A DNA stretch of 64,000 nucleotides from an uncultured Cyclobacteriaceae bacterium (lineage in GTDB: Bacteria > Bacteroidota > Bacteroidia > Cytophagales > Cyclobacteriaceae): the NCBI GenBank assembly GCA_905479015.1, contig CAJQKV010000037.1, positions 1 to 64,000 of the forward strand. The letters run 5' to 3'. The position numbers and the translations under genes were made by a program. Below are positions 8,920 to 17,995 of this stretch, in pieces. Below the pieces are notes generated by a model, which searched no databases, was not told the DNA's origin, and saw only the letters and a program-made list of their open reading frames with translations. Position 1 is the first letter of the stretch. Each line of letters starts with the position of its first letter.

Positions 8920-9263
8920 TGAATTGGATACCTCTCATAAGTGAAGATCAATTGCTAGAAATCAAACAAGCGTCTCAAGAACAGCCTGTGATAATATTCA
9001 AGCACAGCACCAGCTGTTCAACCAGTGCCATGGTGCTTGATCGTCTCGAAAGAAAATGGCGTGGGGATGAGATAGGGGACTTACCCGTCTATTTTCTAGA
9101 TTTGCTCAGGTACCGCAGTATCTCTGATCAAATTTCCATTGATTTTGACTTGCACCATGAATCACCGCAAGTATTAGTTATTGAAGGGGGATCGGTTACG
9201 TATCATGATTCGCATTTCGATATAGATTACCAAGTGTTATTGGCTTATCTTCAAGAGGATTAA
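8919..9263 (+). CDS. ytxJ: YtxJ-type bacillithiol-system redox protein
   Basis: A 114-residue thioredoxin-fold protein of the DUF2847/YtxJ family, proposed to act as a monothiol bacilliredoxin that removes bacillithiol from proteins. ATG 8919 is chosen because it overlaps the preceding stop (TAATG); the frame also opens with a TTG 12 bases earlier. The presumed active site is FKHSTSCSTS with the single Cys33. The following segment FDLHHESPQVLVIEGG contains the cis-Pro of the fold. Several Bacteroidota use bacillithiol, which agrees with this gene; no bacillithiol biosynthesis gene is in the window. It converges with osmC, another thiol-related gene, and the two coding ends overlap by four bases. 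Confidence 0.85.
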   Translation: MNWIPLISEDQLLEIKQASQEQPVIIFKHSTSCSTSAMVLDRLERKWRGDEIGDLPVYFLDLLRYRSISDQISIDFDLHHESPQVLVIEGGSVTYHDSHFDIDYQVLLAYLQED

Positions 9264-9661
9264 AAGTCGAAGGTAATTTCTTGTATGATGTTGGGTGAGA
9301 GCGCCAACGTGACAGGACAGGACAGGCCTTTGTTTTTTAACAAAATACGTTGTTCAAAAGAAATTTCGCAGTTCTTCCAACTAAAATGGACCTTAATCTT
9401 CCCAATGGTTCTTGGATGGGTTTGCATCTCTTTGGTGGTCTCCCAAGTGAGGCCATTGAGGTCAATATTCATTTTATCAGCTTCTATACCCATAATGGTT
9501 GCTATGCAACTACCTAAAGCTGCTGCCACCAGATCGGTTGGTGAAAAAGTTTCGCCTTGACCTTTGTTATCTTTGGGCGCATCGGTAAGGAGCGTATCTC
9601 CAGAACCTTGATGCATGATTGAAGTTCTTAATCTTCCTTGATAATTCGATTTGAATTGCAT
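9260..9661 (-). CDS. OsmC family peroxiredoxin-like protein
   Basis: A 133-residue OsmC-fold protein that probably reduces organic hydroperoxides or acts on related thiol chemistry in the cytosol. Both catalytic cysteines of the family are visible: Cys52 in ALGSCIATIMG and Cys115 in GLSCPVTLALSP. The conserved FSPTDLVAAALG that precedes the first Cys is intact. Its 3' end overlaps that of ytxJ on the other strand by four bases, which may make the two transcripts antisense at their tails. Its start at 9661 lies within the presumed promoter region of the plus-strand gene at 9714, so the two genes diverge from a very short space. Confidence 0.9.
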   Translation of the reverse strand: MQFKSNYQGRLRTSIMHQGSGDTLLTDAPKDNKGQGETFSPTDLVAAALGSCIATIMGIEADKMNIDLNGLTWETTKEMQTHPRTIGKIKVHFSWKNCEISFEQRILLKNKGLSCPVTLALSPNIIQEITFDF

Positions 9662-9680
9662 CTACAAACTTTTATCTTTA
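9650..9680 (+). promoter_or_regulatory. Candidate promoter for the 9714-11340 transcript
   Basis: TTTG at 9650-9653, a 19-base spacer and TATCTTTA at 9673-9680 resemble the Bacteroidota -33/-7 pattern, with one mismatch in the -7 box. It overlaps the start of the divergent osmC gene. The predicted leader is about 27 bases. Confidence 0.4.
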
Positions 9681-9713
9681 CCTCTACGTTACAACAATAG
9701 AATAAATCGATTA

Positions 9714-10424
9714 ATGTTTAAAGGGATTCTAACTTTTTTTATGATTTTAAGCTTCTCTTTGGGATTTTCCCAATTTGATGACGAAGATAAATACGTAAAA
9801 GAATTTATTTGGGGAGTGACGACCAATACCAATAGTAGTTTGATTGGAGGAGTAGTTTTTAGATACGGAAGAAGTCACAAAGAGGATATTTTCGAAACTT
9901 TCGGTATTGAGTTGGTAAACGTAGCTCATCCTAGTGAGCTAAAATATACTTCTTCACAAAATGGAAGCACCTTCATTTGGGGAAAGCAAAATAGATTATT
10001 GGCTATTAGAGGTCAATATGGGAGGGATAAAATTATATATGGAAAGGAAAGCCAAAAAGGAGTTCAAATTAATGCCAATATAGCCGCAGGACCAACCATT
10101 GGTATTGTCATACCCTATTATGTGCTTACCTCTGGTGGAGAATATGTGGTATACGATCCAGTAAGGTATACGAATTTACAATCCGTCCAGGGCTCAGGTA
10201 AATTTTTACAAGGCTTTGGAGAGTCAAAAATAATCCCTGGAATCAATATCAAAGCGGCATTAGATTTTGAATTTGGCAGTTTTATGAGGAATGTGATTGG
10301 GATCGAGTTTGGTGTGATGGCTGAAGGCTATGTTAAACAAATAGTTATTGTACCTACCAAGCCCAATAGGGCTTTGTACACCTCCGCTTTTTTTACCTTC
10401 TTTTGGGGAAAGAGAATTTATTAA
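9714..10424 (+). CDS. Exported, probably outer-membrane beta-barrel protein, unknown function
   Basis: A 236-residue protein with no recognised family. The frame opens earlier (9651), but ATG 9714 gives a good signal peptide ([20 protein letters not shown]) and avoids a long overlap with osmC. The mature part has alternating aromatic/polar strands and glycine turns ([28 protein letters not shown]) and ends in [13 protein letters not shown]-terminal aromatic residue is the usual signal for barrel assembly in the outer membrane. An eight-strand barrel would fit the length. It is followed closely by lipA, whose start is 25 bases downstream, although no functional link is evident. Confidence 0.75.
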   Translation: MFKGILTFFMILSFSLGFSQFDDEDKYVKEFIWGVTTNTNSSLIGGVVFRYGRSHKEDIFETFGIELVNVAHPSELKYTSSQNGSTFIWGKQNRLLAIRGQYGRDKIIYGKESQKGVQINANIAAGPTIGIVIPYYVLTSGGEYVVYDPVRYTNLQSVQGSGKFLQGFGESKIIPGINIKAALDFEFGSFMRNVIGIEFGVMAEGYVKQIVIVPTKPNRALYTSAFFTFFWGKRIY

Positions 10425-10449
10425 TTTTGAGTTAATATTAAAAAACCGA

Positions 10450-11340
10450 ATGATAGAATTACCTGTAATTTCAGCAGCGTCTAGTAAGCACATAAAAAAA
10501 CCAAATTGGCTGCGCGTAAAACTCCCGGTTGGTGAAGCTTATGCGAAGGTTCGTAAAATTGTAGATGAAAATAAGCTGCATACCATTTGCGAGAGTGGAA
10601 ACTGTCCAAACATGGGAGAATGTTGGGGTGCAGGAACGGCTACCTTCATGATTTTGGGAAATGTATGCACACGAAGTTGTACCTTCTGTGCGGTAGCTAC
10701 GGGACGGCCTCCTGAATATGATGAGGCTGAGCCCCAACGCGTTGCAGAAGCCATTGCCACCATGGGGGTAAAACATGCGGTACTTACTTCGGTCAATCGA
10801 GATGAGCTCAAAGATCGGGGTGCAGAAATATGGTATCAGACGGTAAAACTGGTAAAGGAATTAAGCCCAACTACTACTATAGAGACCTTAATACCAGATG
10901 TTAAGAATAATTGGGATGCCTTACAGCGGATGGTTGAAGGAGGACAAGAGGTAGTTTCTCATAATATGGAAACAGTTGAAAGACTTTACAGAAGGGTGAG
11001 GCCTCAGGCAAGATATGCGAGAAGCTTAGAACAAACTTTACGTACTTATCAGATGGGGAAGCGAACCAAATCAGGTATTATGCTGGGTCTTGGAGAAACC
11101 GAAGAAGAAGTTTTTAAGGCCATGGATGATTTGGTGGAGGCGGGGTTACATATTTTGACATTGGGGCAATATCTACAACCCACAAAAATGCATATTGAAG
11201 TAGCAGAATTTATCCATCCGGATCAATTTGAAAAGTACAAAGAGGAAGGCTTAAGGAGGGGGTTGAAATATGTTGAATCGGGTCCTTTAGTTCGTTCATC
11301 ATATCATGCTGAAAGGCATGTAAATGTGCCTATCGATTAA
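10450..11340 (+). CDS. lipA: Lipoyl synthase
   Basis: A 296-residue radical SAM enzyme that inserts two sulfurs into protein-bound octanoyl groups to make lipoyl cofactors. ATG 10450 is chosen; an upstream in-frame ATG at 10348 would overlap the preceding gene by 77 bases. The auxiliary iron-sulfur cluster ligands are Cys47, Cys52 and Cys58 in [12 protein letters not shown]. The radical SAM cluster ligands are Cys73, Cys77 and Cys80 in CTRSCTFC. The C-terminal SSYHAERH segment carries the conserved Arg-Ser-Ser-Tyr region that closes the auxiliary cluster. Its client proteins should include the E2 partner of the E1 encoded at 6389-8356. No lipB is present in the window. Confidence 0.97.
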   Translation: MIELPVISAASSKHIKKPNWLRVKLPVGEAYAKVRKIVDENKLHTICESGNCPNMGECWGAGTATFMILGNVCTRSCTFCAVATGRPPEYDEAEPQRVAEAIATMGVKHAVLTSVNRDELKDRGAEIWYQTVKLVKELSPTTTIETLIPDVKNNWDALQRMVEGGQEVVSHNMETVERLYRRVRPQARYARSLEQTLRTYQMGKRTKSGIMLGLGETEEEVFKAMDDLVEAGLHILTLGQYLQPTKMHIEVAEFIHPDQFEKYKEEGLRRGLKYVESGPLVRSSYHAERHVNVPID

Positions 11341-11392
11341 AGAAATATTGCCATAGTGATTATTGAAAAAGTTTCAGACCTCAAAAAGCAGC

Positions 11393-12268
11393 TTATTTTT
11401 TGGGCAGGATCTCCTCAACGTTGTTTTTGATCTTGAAACAAATCTCATCGAGGGGCAAATCATTGATATCCTCTCCAAAAGGGTCTTCGATTTCTTCTGA
11501 TATCAGCTCAACACTCACTAAAAAATAAAAGGTAACAATCACGATAGGTGTCGTCCAATAACCAAATTGCCAGGCAAAGCTGACTGGAAGCGTCATAGAG
11601 TAGATGAACAAAAATTTCTTGATAAACATACTGAATGAAAAAGGGATAGGTGTTGTTTTGATACGTTCGCAGCCCCCTATCATATCTACAAAACCCTTTA
11701 ATTCTTTATCTAGAATATAAAGTTGGTGACCATCGATGATATGCTCTTTATAAAGTTGATGGGTTCTTCCAAATAAGGCATCGGCCAGTTTATTGGGTCT
11801 GTGCGTGCTAGCAATGACGTTATTTCTTAAGTTCTCATCAGGTAATGATAATTCACTGATGAGGATGCTGTCTCGAAGATGTTCTTTGGTTGCGAAAGCT
11901 ATATTTGCAATCATTTCAGTAAAAAATTCTCGATCGGCTGTTCGATCAGCAGGCAGAATACTATTTATTTTTATCGCTAAATATCGCGTATCATTGACCA
12001 ATTTCCCCCATAATTTCCTTCCTTCCCACCAACGGTCATAGGCAGTATTGATTCTAAAGACCAAAAAGAGGCCCAGCATCACACCAATGATAGAATGGAA
12101 TTGTACTGTGCTTTCATAATGGAGTTGAAGAAGATCGACGATGATGGCTACATAAGCGGTTGAAAACACCCCAATAAACAAAATAAGGGGCAACAATGAT
12201 TTGAAAACATATCTACTGTAGACGTCAAAAATAAGAGAAGCCCAGGATTTAGGATTATATTTTATCAT
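11393..12268 (-). CDS. Bestrophin-family membrane channel protein
   Basis: A 291-residue inner-membrane protein of the bestrophin/YneE (RFP-TM, UPF0187) family, homologous to pentameric anion or cation channels. The hallmark RINTAYDRWWEGRKLWG lies at about 86-102 after two membrane segments (about 23-45 and 58-80). Two further hydrophobic segments lie near 215-255. The C-terminus has the family's acidic DPFGEDINDLPLDEIC box. The gene is alone on the minus strand, facing lipA with a 52-base gap that holds no clear terminator. Upstream are 272 bases with no gene. Ion selectivity cannot be judged from the sequence. Confidence 0.88.
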   Translation of the reverse strand: MIKYNPKSWASLIFDVYSRYVFKSLLPLILFIGVFSTAYVAIIVDLLQLHYESTVQFHSIIGVMLGLFLVFRINTAYDRWWEGRKLWGKLVNDTRYLAIKINSILPADRTADREFFTEMIANIAFATKEHLRDSILISELSLPDENLRNNVIASTHRPNKLADALFGRTHQLYKEHIIDGHQLYILDKELKGFVDMIGGCERIKTTPIPFSFSMFIKKFLFIYSMTLPVSFAWQFGYWTTPIVIVTFYFLVSVELISEEIEDPFGEDINDLPLDEICFKIKNNVEEILPKK

Positions 12269-12540
12269 AGTTTCGAAGCGTGCAATTCATACGACTTTTT
12301 CCAAATAGTCAATAACTGAAACTTTTTAGGATTTTAACATTACCTTATAGGTGCTCCCTTAAAGCATATTCACCTTGGCCGTTGTTATTAGTAGTAATTA
12401 ATTTAGCTTGGTCATTTATCTATGCAATAATAATAGTAATACTATTGATTAGCAAATTTCTTATAGAATCCTTTAAAATAACAGCTTAATCCAGATTTTT
12501 TAGAATAGAGGTTTTTGATTTTTTCTATCAATATTGAGGG
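12269..12540. other. Intergenic region without a recognisable gene
   Basis: An AT-rich 272-base gap between the GH3 gene end and the bestrophin-like gene start, both on the minus strand. I find no tRNA, no strong hairpin with a T tract and no TAnnTTTG box on the minus strand. It must hold the bestrophin gene promoter, but I cannot locate it. Confidence 0.5.
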
Positions 12541-13647
12541 TCAAGGCTTTAAGTAGTTGAGGCCGAGTGCAGATTTTAGTTTGATTAGTCTACGGTATGA
12601 TTGAGTGATGCTGTTTGCATCTATTGTACCTGTCAAAACTTGAGTTTTGATGTGACGATGAAGGGCCTCCGCAGAAATAATTTCATCGGGAGAAATATTA
12701 TTTGAAAAAATCAGGCAATCAATACCCGCATTGATGGCTAAAACTACGGCTTCCTTGAAGCCATAGTTTTTAATAATGGCCGCCATGTGCATATCATCAC
12801 TAAAAATGACCCCTTCGTATCCTAATTCTTTCCGAAGAAGGCCCGTAATTATTCGCTTCGAGAGTGTAGCTGGAAATAGGTCGTCGTCTAGGTTTTGGTT
12901 GATAATGTGTGCAGTCATTATGGCTTGAACAGATCCTGTTTTGATCAATGCAATATAAGGTTCTAACTCCTTTTTTTGCCAGCTATTAGAGACGTCTGCG
13001 ACCCCTAAATGTGTATCTACTTGAGAGGAACCATGACCTGGAAAATGCTTCAGTACAGTAGCCACATTATAAGGTTTGTGCCCTTCAATATAAGCAGCCG
13101 CATGTCGGATGACCGTTTTGGGCTCTTTTGAATAGCTGCGCTCATTTTTTACAATCACAGGATTATCAGGATTGATGGCCACATCTACAGATGGTGCATA
13201 GTTTACATTAAAACCAAGAGAGTTAAGGGTTTGAGCGGTTTGGGCACTATAGAATTTTGTTGAGTCTAGATCATCCATTGCTCCCAAATAGGCAGCTGAA
13301 ACAGTTTTTGGGAAGCCATATTTAGGTTTCAATCGATTGACATAACCCCCTTCTTCATCAATGGCAATAAACAAAGGGATATCGGCCTCTTTTTGGAGCT
13401 CCTCAATCATTTTTTTTAATGCCGCTTTTGTATCCTCTTTTTGTAGATTTTTTTCAAAAAGGATGACACCACCGACTTTACCGGTTTTGATGAGATTACG
13501 TAATTCGTCACGTACCGAAGCATCACCAAAATCGGTAATTCCTATCTGAATCATTTGACCAATCATAATATCCAAGGAGTCTTTTGGTTCACCTATCGCA
13601 CCATAAAAGAAGAGCATAGAAAGTGCCGTAATACTAATTTTTTTCAT
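12541..13647 (-). CDS. Glycoside hydrolase family 3, beta-N-acetylhexosaminidase-like
   Basis: A 368-residue exported GH3 enzyme of the NagZ-like single-domain type. Its N-terminus is a signal peptide (MKKISITALSMLFFYGAIG), so it acts in the periplasm rather than in the cytosol like classical NagZ. Motifs include AIDEEGGYVNRL at about 95-106, KHFPGHG at 200-206 followed by DTH (211-213), which is the acid/base loop of bacterial N-acetylglucosaminidases, and FSDDMHM at 282-288 with the nucleophile Asp. Likely substrates are N-acetylglucosamine-containing muropeptides or glycans. The start overlaps the upstream PLP-enzyme stop by four bases (ATGA type), so the genes are translationally coupled. 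Confidence 0.9.
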   Translation of the reverse strand: MKKISITALSMLFFYGAIGEPKDSLDIMIGQMIQIGITDFGDASVRDELRNLIKTGKVGGVILFEKNLQKEDTKAALKKMIEELQKEADIPLFIAIDEEGGYVNRLKPKYGFPKTVSAAYLGAMDDLDSTKFYSAQTAQTLNSLGFNVNYAPSVDVAINPDNPVIVKNERSYSKEPKTVIRHAAAYIEGHKPYNVATVLKHFPGHGSSQVDTHLGVADVSNSWQKKELEPYIALIKTGSVQAIMTAHIINQNLDDDLFPATLSKRIITGLLRKELGYEGVIFSDDMHMAAIIKNYGFKEAVVLAINAGIDCLIFSNNISPDEIISAEALHRHIKTQVLTGTIDANSITQSYRRLIKLKSALGLNYLKP

Positions 13648-14720
13648 ATTCGTATCATTTTATCTATTGGGTTGCCACTGAGTGTTTGTTGCCCCATCAT
13701 GAGATCTGCTGTAAGGCAAGAATGAACCGGTAAGACACCGATAATATGGCCGAGTGAGAATTGATTTTTGTCAACATTTTTGGGTAAATGAATGATGCCG
13801 TGCTCTTGAGATATTTTTTTGAGGTAGACACCCTCTAAAACTTCCCAGCCATTTTGTTTAAAAGTTACAATTTGGCCAAAATGCTTACTAGGGCGCATGA
13901 CGAAATCTTTAGAAAAATGGACGGCGCCACCATAGATGACCACTTCATTACGATCATAATGTTCTGCCACAATTGGACAAGCCATAGCCACTGCGATTTG
14001 ATCAATCGTACAAGAGCCTATCGCCACTTGTGTTAGATCATAATAAACGAAGTTTCCGCAGCGAAATTCGGAGATCAAGTTGAAATTTTCAGAGACAGAA
14101 CAAGAAGGGGTATCCCCATAGCTCACAAAGGGAGGGTCCATAAATTGGTCTACTAAGATTTCCAGTTTTTGGAGACTTTTTTTATGCGTTTTTTCAATCT
14201 CATCTATACCATGAGCATCATAAGTATGCCCGGCATGTGCCATCAATCCAGAAAATTGACACATTGAATTTCCTTGATCAGCCAATGATAAAATAGATTC
14301 CCAATTACGCGCATCAATTCCCGTTCTTCCATAACCGACATCCGTTTTAATCATGTAGTGGATGGGGTTTTTCATATGGGATTTAAGATGTGTTAAGGCT
14401 TGATGAGATTCGATTGATACGGTCAACTTAATATGCTTGGCTAACTCATTGAGTTCTTGATGTTCCAACAAGTTGTAAGGGAAGGCAATATGGATGTCAT
14501 CCCAACCATGCTGATAAAAATAATGGGCCATGGCGAGAGAAGAAACCGCAATGTGGTTTACTCCCATTTCACGGAACCACCGCGCTACGGTCGCAGATTG
14601 ATGGGTTTTAAAATGAGGCCTAAACAGTAGATTAGATTTTTTGGCCTTGCCAGCCATAAAGGCAATGTTTTTTCTTGCTTTGACTTCATCGATGATTAAA
14701 GTAGGTCGATTGATTTTCAT
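13644..14720 (-). CDS. D-threonine aldolase/D-serine dehydratase-like PLP enzyme
   Basis: A 358-residue fold-type III PLP enzyme of the DSD1/D-threonine aldolase family (alanine racemase N-terminal fold). The PLP lysine is Lys38 in RPHFKTH. The C-terminal metal site is visible as His333 and Cys335 in PVHSC, as in zinc-dependent D-serine dehydratases. It may cleave D-threonine or D-3-hydroxy amino acids, or deaminate D-serine; sequence does not decide. It is the middle gene of a coupled set: its start overlaps the ceramidase-like stop by four bases, and its stop overlaps the GH3 start by four. The three may act on the same complex envelope or dietary material, which is inference from linkage only. 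Confidence 0.88.
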   Translation of the reverse strand: MKINRPTLIIDEVKARKNIAFMAGKAKKSNLLFRPHFKTHQSATVARWFREMGVNHIAVSSLAMAHYFYQHGWDDIHIAFPYNLLEHQELNELAKHIKLTVSIESHQALTHLKSHMKNPIHYMIKTDVGYGRTGIDARNWESILSLADQGNSMCQFSGLMAHAGHTYDAHGIDEIEKTHKKSLQKLEILVDQFMDPPFVSYGDTPSCSVSENFNLISEFRCGNFVYYDLTQVAIGSCTIDQIAVAMACPIVAEHYDRNEVVIYGGAVHFSKDFVMRPSKHFGQIVTFKQNGWEVLEGVYLKKISQEHGIIHLPKNVDKNQFSLGHIIGVLPVHSCLTADLMMGQQTLSGNPIDKMIRI

Positions 14721-16066
14721 GATTGATTGTAATCGATTAAAAGTTTGATAATCTCAACAAAATAGGCACCGTTATCATGTCCATACCAACTCATGGAGCG
14801 GGGCTCGTATTTTTCCAAATCGTACCATTTGTCATCAGGGACATATCCTGCATATCCACCGTTAAATGATGAGATAATTAGATTTAGATTTTTGGACTTG
14901 GCATAGGCATACAACTCCACTGCCAATTCCCCAGAGAAATCACAAGGCAATCCAATCATGACCAAATCATTGAGCTGAATCATGGAGATTTCCAATGGGG
15001 AGTGACCAAATGCCCATTTAAAGATCCACGGACGAAGCGCCCAGTTTTCAGAAATTTTGACCATAGGCTGTCTTAAAAAAAGGGGTATTCTAAAAAAGCT
15101 AAGATTTAATTGGTTTTCATAAGGAAATCCAAATTGCTGAATTAAAGCGACTTGCTTGGCCATTTCTTCACCCATAAATTGAGCGCGGTCAAATCCTTGT
15201 TTTGGACCGGTTTCTGGACCCATGCTTGCTACGGCGCCGGCGCTGTAAACAGCAAAATCGAGGGGAGTATGGTTCACCACCCAATCAGAGAAAACGCCGG
15301 GATAATCTCTAGACATTTGTTTATTTTCACCAGATAGGCAAGTGGCATGGGCACCGTAAAAGACATGTACTCCTTCTTGCATACCTGATTTTAAGGCCAT
15401 GAGTTTTAAGGAGGGATCGGTAATGCCTTGGGTACCGACGAGTCGATTATTAATCAATGAAGGAATGGATAATTCATTAAAACTCCAGGCACCAGTATTT
15501 AATCTTTTTTCGGCCATCTGAATACTTGCTACGATTTGATTGGCGATAAATTCAGGGTATTTGGCATTGTAGGTTCCTGCGATCATATTGCCTACCAAAC
15601 CGGGGGCCCAACCCCCTAAACTGGAATGCGTATGGGTGGCCGAAAGAAAAACTTCCGGTAAGGACCAGCCCGTATTAAAAAGTTTTTCTTTTAAAAGGGC
15701 AGTTACTTCTGGCGGAATAATCAACAGGTCTGCTGAGACGATGGCGATTTTATTTTTACCATTGTTTATGACGGTAGTGTTGACGTAGATGGAGTCATGA
15801 ACGCTCGTCATTTCTTTGGGTCGTCGATTTCCATAACCGGCCAAAGGAGCCAATTCGGAAGGTGTCAAGTTGGCCCGGGCGAACCCTATCAACAAGGTAT
15901 CTCCGATGGAGCGACTGGGATTTTTTGTCAGTAACTGATTGATTTCATGGATACTTTTTTTATAAAAATCAAGCGCCTTGTATGGGGTACGATCTACACG
16001 AGTAAGGGTGCTGGAAAGAAAAATAATGAGGAGACCAGAAGTGAGGAGGAGCGTTTTTTTAAGCAT
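14717..16066 (-). CDS. Ceramidase-like hydrolase (neutral/alkaline ceramidase N-terminal family)
   Basis: A 449-residue exported protein with an N-terminal membrane anchor or signal (MLKKTLLLTSGLLIIFLSST). It resembles the N-terminal domain of neutral/alkaline non-lysosomal ceramidases: VGFARANLTPSELAPLAGYG, the metal-binding SATHTHSSLGGW at about 135-147, and a late GYAGYVPDDKWYDLEKYEP segment. It lacks the C-terminal Ig-like domain, being far shorter than true ceramidases. The segment aligned with the nucleophile Ser region (GDVSPN in Pseudomonas ceramidase) here reads GAVASM, so the Ser may be replaced by Ala. The real substrate is therefore uncertain. It heads a coupled set with the PLP enzyme and GH3 genes. 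Confidence 0.8.
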   Translation of the reverse strand: MLKKTLLLTSGLLIIFLSSTLTRVDRTPYKALDFYKKSIHEINQLLTKNPSRSIGDTLLIGFARANLTPSELAPLAGYGNRRPKEMTSVHDSIYVNTTVINNGKNKIAIVSADLLIIPPEVTALLKEKLFNTGWSLPEVFLSATHTHSSLGGWAPGLVGNMIAGTYNAKYPEFIANQIVASIQMAEKRLNTGAWSFNELSIPSLINNRLVGTQGITDPSLKLMALKSGMQEGVHVFYGAHATCLSGENKQMSRDYPGVFSDWVVNHTPLDFAVYSAGAVASMGPETGPKQGFDRAQFMGEEMAKQVALIQQFGFPYENQLNLSFFRIPLFLRQPMVKISENWALRPWIFKWAFGHSPLEISMIQLNDLVMIGLPCDFSGELAVELYAYAKSKNLNLIISSFNGGYAGYVPDDKWYDLEKYEPRSMSWYGHDNGAYFVEIIKLLIDYNQS

Positions 16067-16145
16067 GCTATCGTTATTTGTTCTGGGATCAATATTTTAT
16101 TAAGTTTTAAATTATCTGCAAATATTATGAGATTAAATTTAGGCC

Positions 16146-16178
16146 AATAATTGTTACTTGAACGAAAGTCCAATTATT
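16146..16178. repeat. Inverted repeat between yifB and the ceramidase-like gene
   Basis: An 8-bp perfect stem (16146-16153 with 16171-16178) encloses a further 4-bp inner stem and is followed on the plus strand by a T run. Both neighbours are on the minus strand, so it is not in the orientation of a terminator for yifB. It could be a weak bidirectional hairpin or a regulator site. Confidence 0.4.
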
Positions 16179-16233
16179 TTTTCGCCATCCACCCTAAATT
16201 TTTTGTGTGTAAAAAACCAGACGTTAGGCCCCA

Positions 16234-17772
16234 CTAACCCGCCCAATTTTCGCGATCTAAACTTCTATATTGAATGGCCTCGGCTAGATGTTCGATGAGA
16301 ATATCATCTTTTCCTGCTAAGTCGGCAATGGTGCGAGCGACTTTCAAAATTCTATCATAGGCCCTGGCCGAAAGCCCTAATCTATCCATAGCTGTTTTTA
16401 GTAATAGCTTACCTGCGGCATTAATGGAGCAGATATTTTTGACCATTTGCGGAGGCATCATCGCGTTATTATGAATGGCAGGATGACTTTCAAATCTTAA
16501 TTTCTGACGATTTCGAGCGGAGATGACGCGATCACGAATCGCCGTACTATTTTCAGACTTTCTATTTGAAGTCATCTGATCAAAGGAAATAGGGGTCACC
16601 TCCACATGAAGATCTATACGATCCAGCAACGGGCCACTGATTTTATTGAGATAACGCTGTACGGCACCTGGGGGACATATACATTCTTTTTCTGGATGGT
16701 TATAAAAGCCACACGGACAAGGGTTCATGCTCGCAATCAACATAAAATTCGCAGGATAATCAATGGATACTCGTGCTCTAGAGATCGTGATATGGCGCTC
16801 TTCGAGGGGCTGCCTGAGGACCTCAAGGGCCGAACGTTTAAATTCAGGAAGCTCGTCTAAAAAAAGAATACCATTATTGGCCAAAGAAATTTCACCAGGT
16901 TGCGGAATACTTCCTCCTCCTACCAGCGCGACATCACTTACCGTATGGTGGGGTGCCTGAAATGGGCGAGTTGAAATGAGATGAGCATTGGCTCCGAGTT
17001 TCCCTGCAACAGAATGTATTTTGGTGGTTTCTAGGGCTTCATAAAGGCTTAAAGGGGGTAAAATCGAAGGAAGTCTTTTGGCCAACATGGTTTTCCCTGC
17101 TCCGGGAGGACCAATCATGATGACATTATGGCCCCCTGCGGCGGCAATTTCAAAAGCTCTTTTGATGTTTTCTTGCCCTTGTACATCTGAAAAATCCACC
17201 TCGTATTCATTTTGATAAAACTCGAAGTTTTCTCGAGTATCATACTGCATGGGGGCAATGATATTTTTTCCATTTAAATGTTCTACCGCTTCTTTGATAT
17301 TTGTGACACCAATGATTTCTAACTGATCTACAATGGCTGCTTCCCTCGCGTTTTCTTTGGGTAAGATAAATCCTTTAAATCCTTGTTTTCGAGCTTCGAT
17401 CGCAATGGGCAAGATACCTCTGAGTGGGCGCAATTGGCCGTCTAGGGATAATTCTCCCATTACTAAATATTGATCAAGCGTGGGTAAATCAACTTGATTA
17501 GAGGCGCTTAAGATGGCTAATGCAATGGGGAGGTCATAAAATGAGCCTTCTTTTTTGATATCGGCTGGAGCCAAATTTACCACAATCTTCTGACGCGGCA
17601 TGTGGTAGTTAAAAAACTTAATTGCCGCCTCCACCCGCTGTTGACTTTCTTTAACGGCCGAATCAGGCAGCCCTACCATAAAAAATTGGGTTCCTTGGCC
17701 AACATCTACCTCAATTGTTATAATGAAGGCATTAACGCCGTATACCGCACTGCCATAGGTTTTAGCTAACAT
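16234..17772 (-). CDS. YifB/ComM family Mg-chelatase-like AAA+ ATPase
   Basis: A 512-residue AAA+ ATPase of the YifB/ComM family. In naturally competent bacteria ComM is a helicase that promotes branch migration during integration of incoming DNA; in other lineages the role is unclear. Domains in order: N-terminal Lon-like fold (about 20-145), AAA+ core with Walker A GPPGAGKT at 221-228 and Walker B GILFLDELPEF at about 298-308, then the Mg-chelatase C-terminal helical domain including RAYDRILKVARTIADL. The CPCGFYNHPEKECICPPG cysteine cluster, typical of the family, is present. It is monocistronic by appearance, 167 bases from the next minus-strand gene. Confidence 0.95.
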   Translation of the reverse strand: MLAKTYGSAVYGVNAFIITIEVDVGQGTQFFMVGLPDSAVKESQQRVEAAIKFFNYHMPRQKIVVNLAPADIKKEGSFYDLPIALAILSASNQVDLPTLDQYLVMGELSLDGQLRPLRGILPIAIEARKQGFKGFILPKENAREAAIVDQLEIIGVTNIKEAVEHLNGKNIIAPMQYDTRENFEFYQNEYEVDFSDVQGQENIKRAFEIAAAGGHNVIMIGPPGAGKTMLAKRLPSILPPLSLYEALETTKIHSVAGKLGANAHLISTRPFQAPHHTVSDVALVGGGSIPQPGEISLANNGILFLDELPEFKRSALEVLRQPLEERHITISRARVSIDYPANFMLIASMNPCPCGFYNHPEKECICPPGAVQRYLNKISGPLLDRIDLHVEVTPISFDQMTSNRKSENSTAIRDRVISARNRQKLRFESHPAIHNNAMMPPQMVKNICSINAAGKLLLKTAMDRLGLSARAYDRILKVARTIADLAGKDDILIEHLAEAIQYRSLDRENWAG

Positions 17773-17831
17773 AATTTATTAAAATAATTATTGATAGAGG
17801 AGGTCAAAATACATGACACTTGTCGCAATTA

Positions 17832-17839
17832 CAAACCTA
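17832..17839 (-). promoter_or_regulatory. Candidate -7 box upstream of yifB
   Basis: On the minus strand the sequence is TAGGTTTG, matching TAnnTTTG, 60 bases before the yifB start. No matching -33 element is evident at normal spacing. The rest of the 223-base gap to the DUF1080 gene contains a TATCTTTA at 17968-17975 on the plus strand, near but not matching the consensus. Confidence 0.3.
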
Positions 17840-17995
17840 GAATCAACTTTACTCCCCCCAGTCAGTATTTAATGTTTTCAACCCGGGTTTTTGTGTAATG
17901 AATTAAGTCCTATGTACTTCGTCTTACAAGAGAAGGTCTTCTTCCTATTAGGTGGCAGCAAATTGCTTATCTTTATATAAACTAAACTACTTTTT

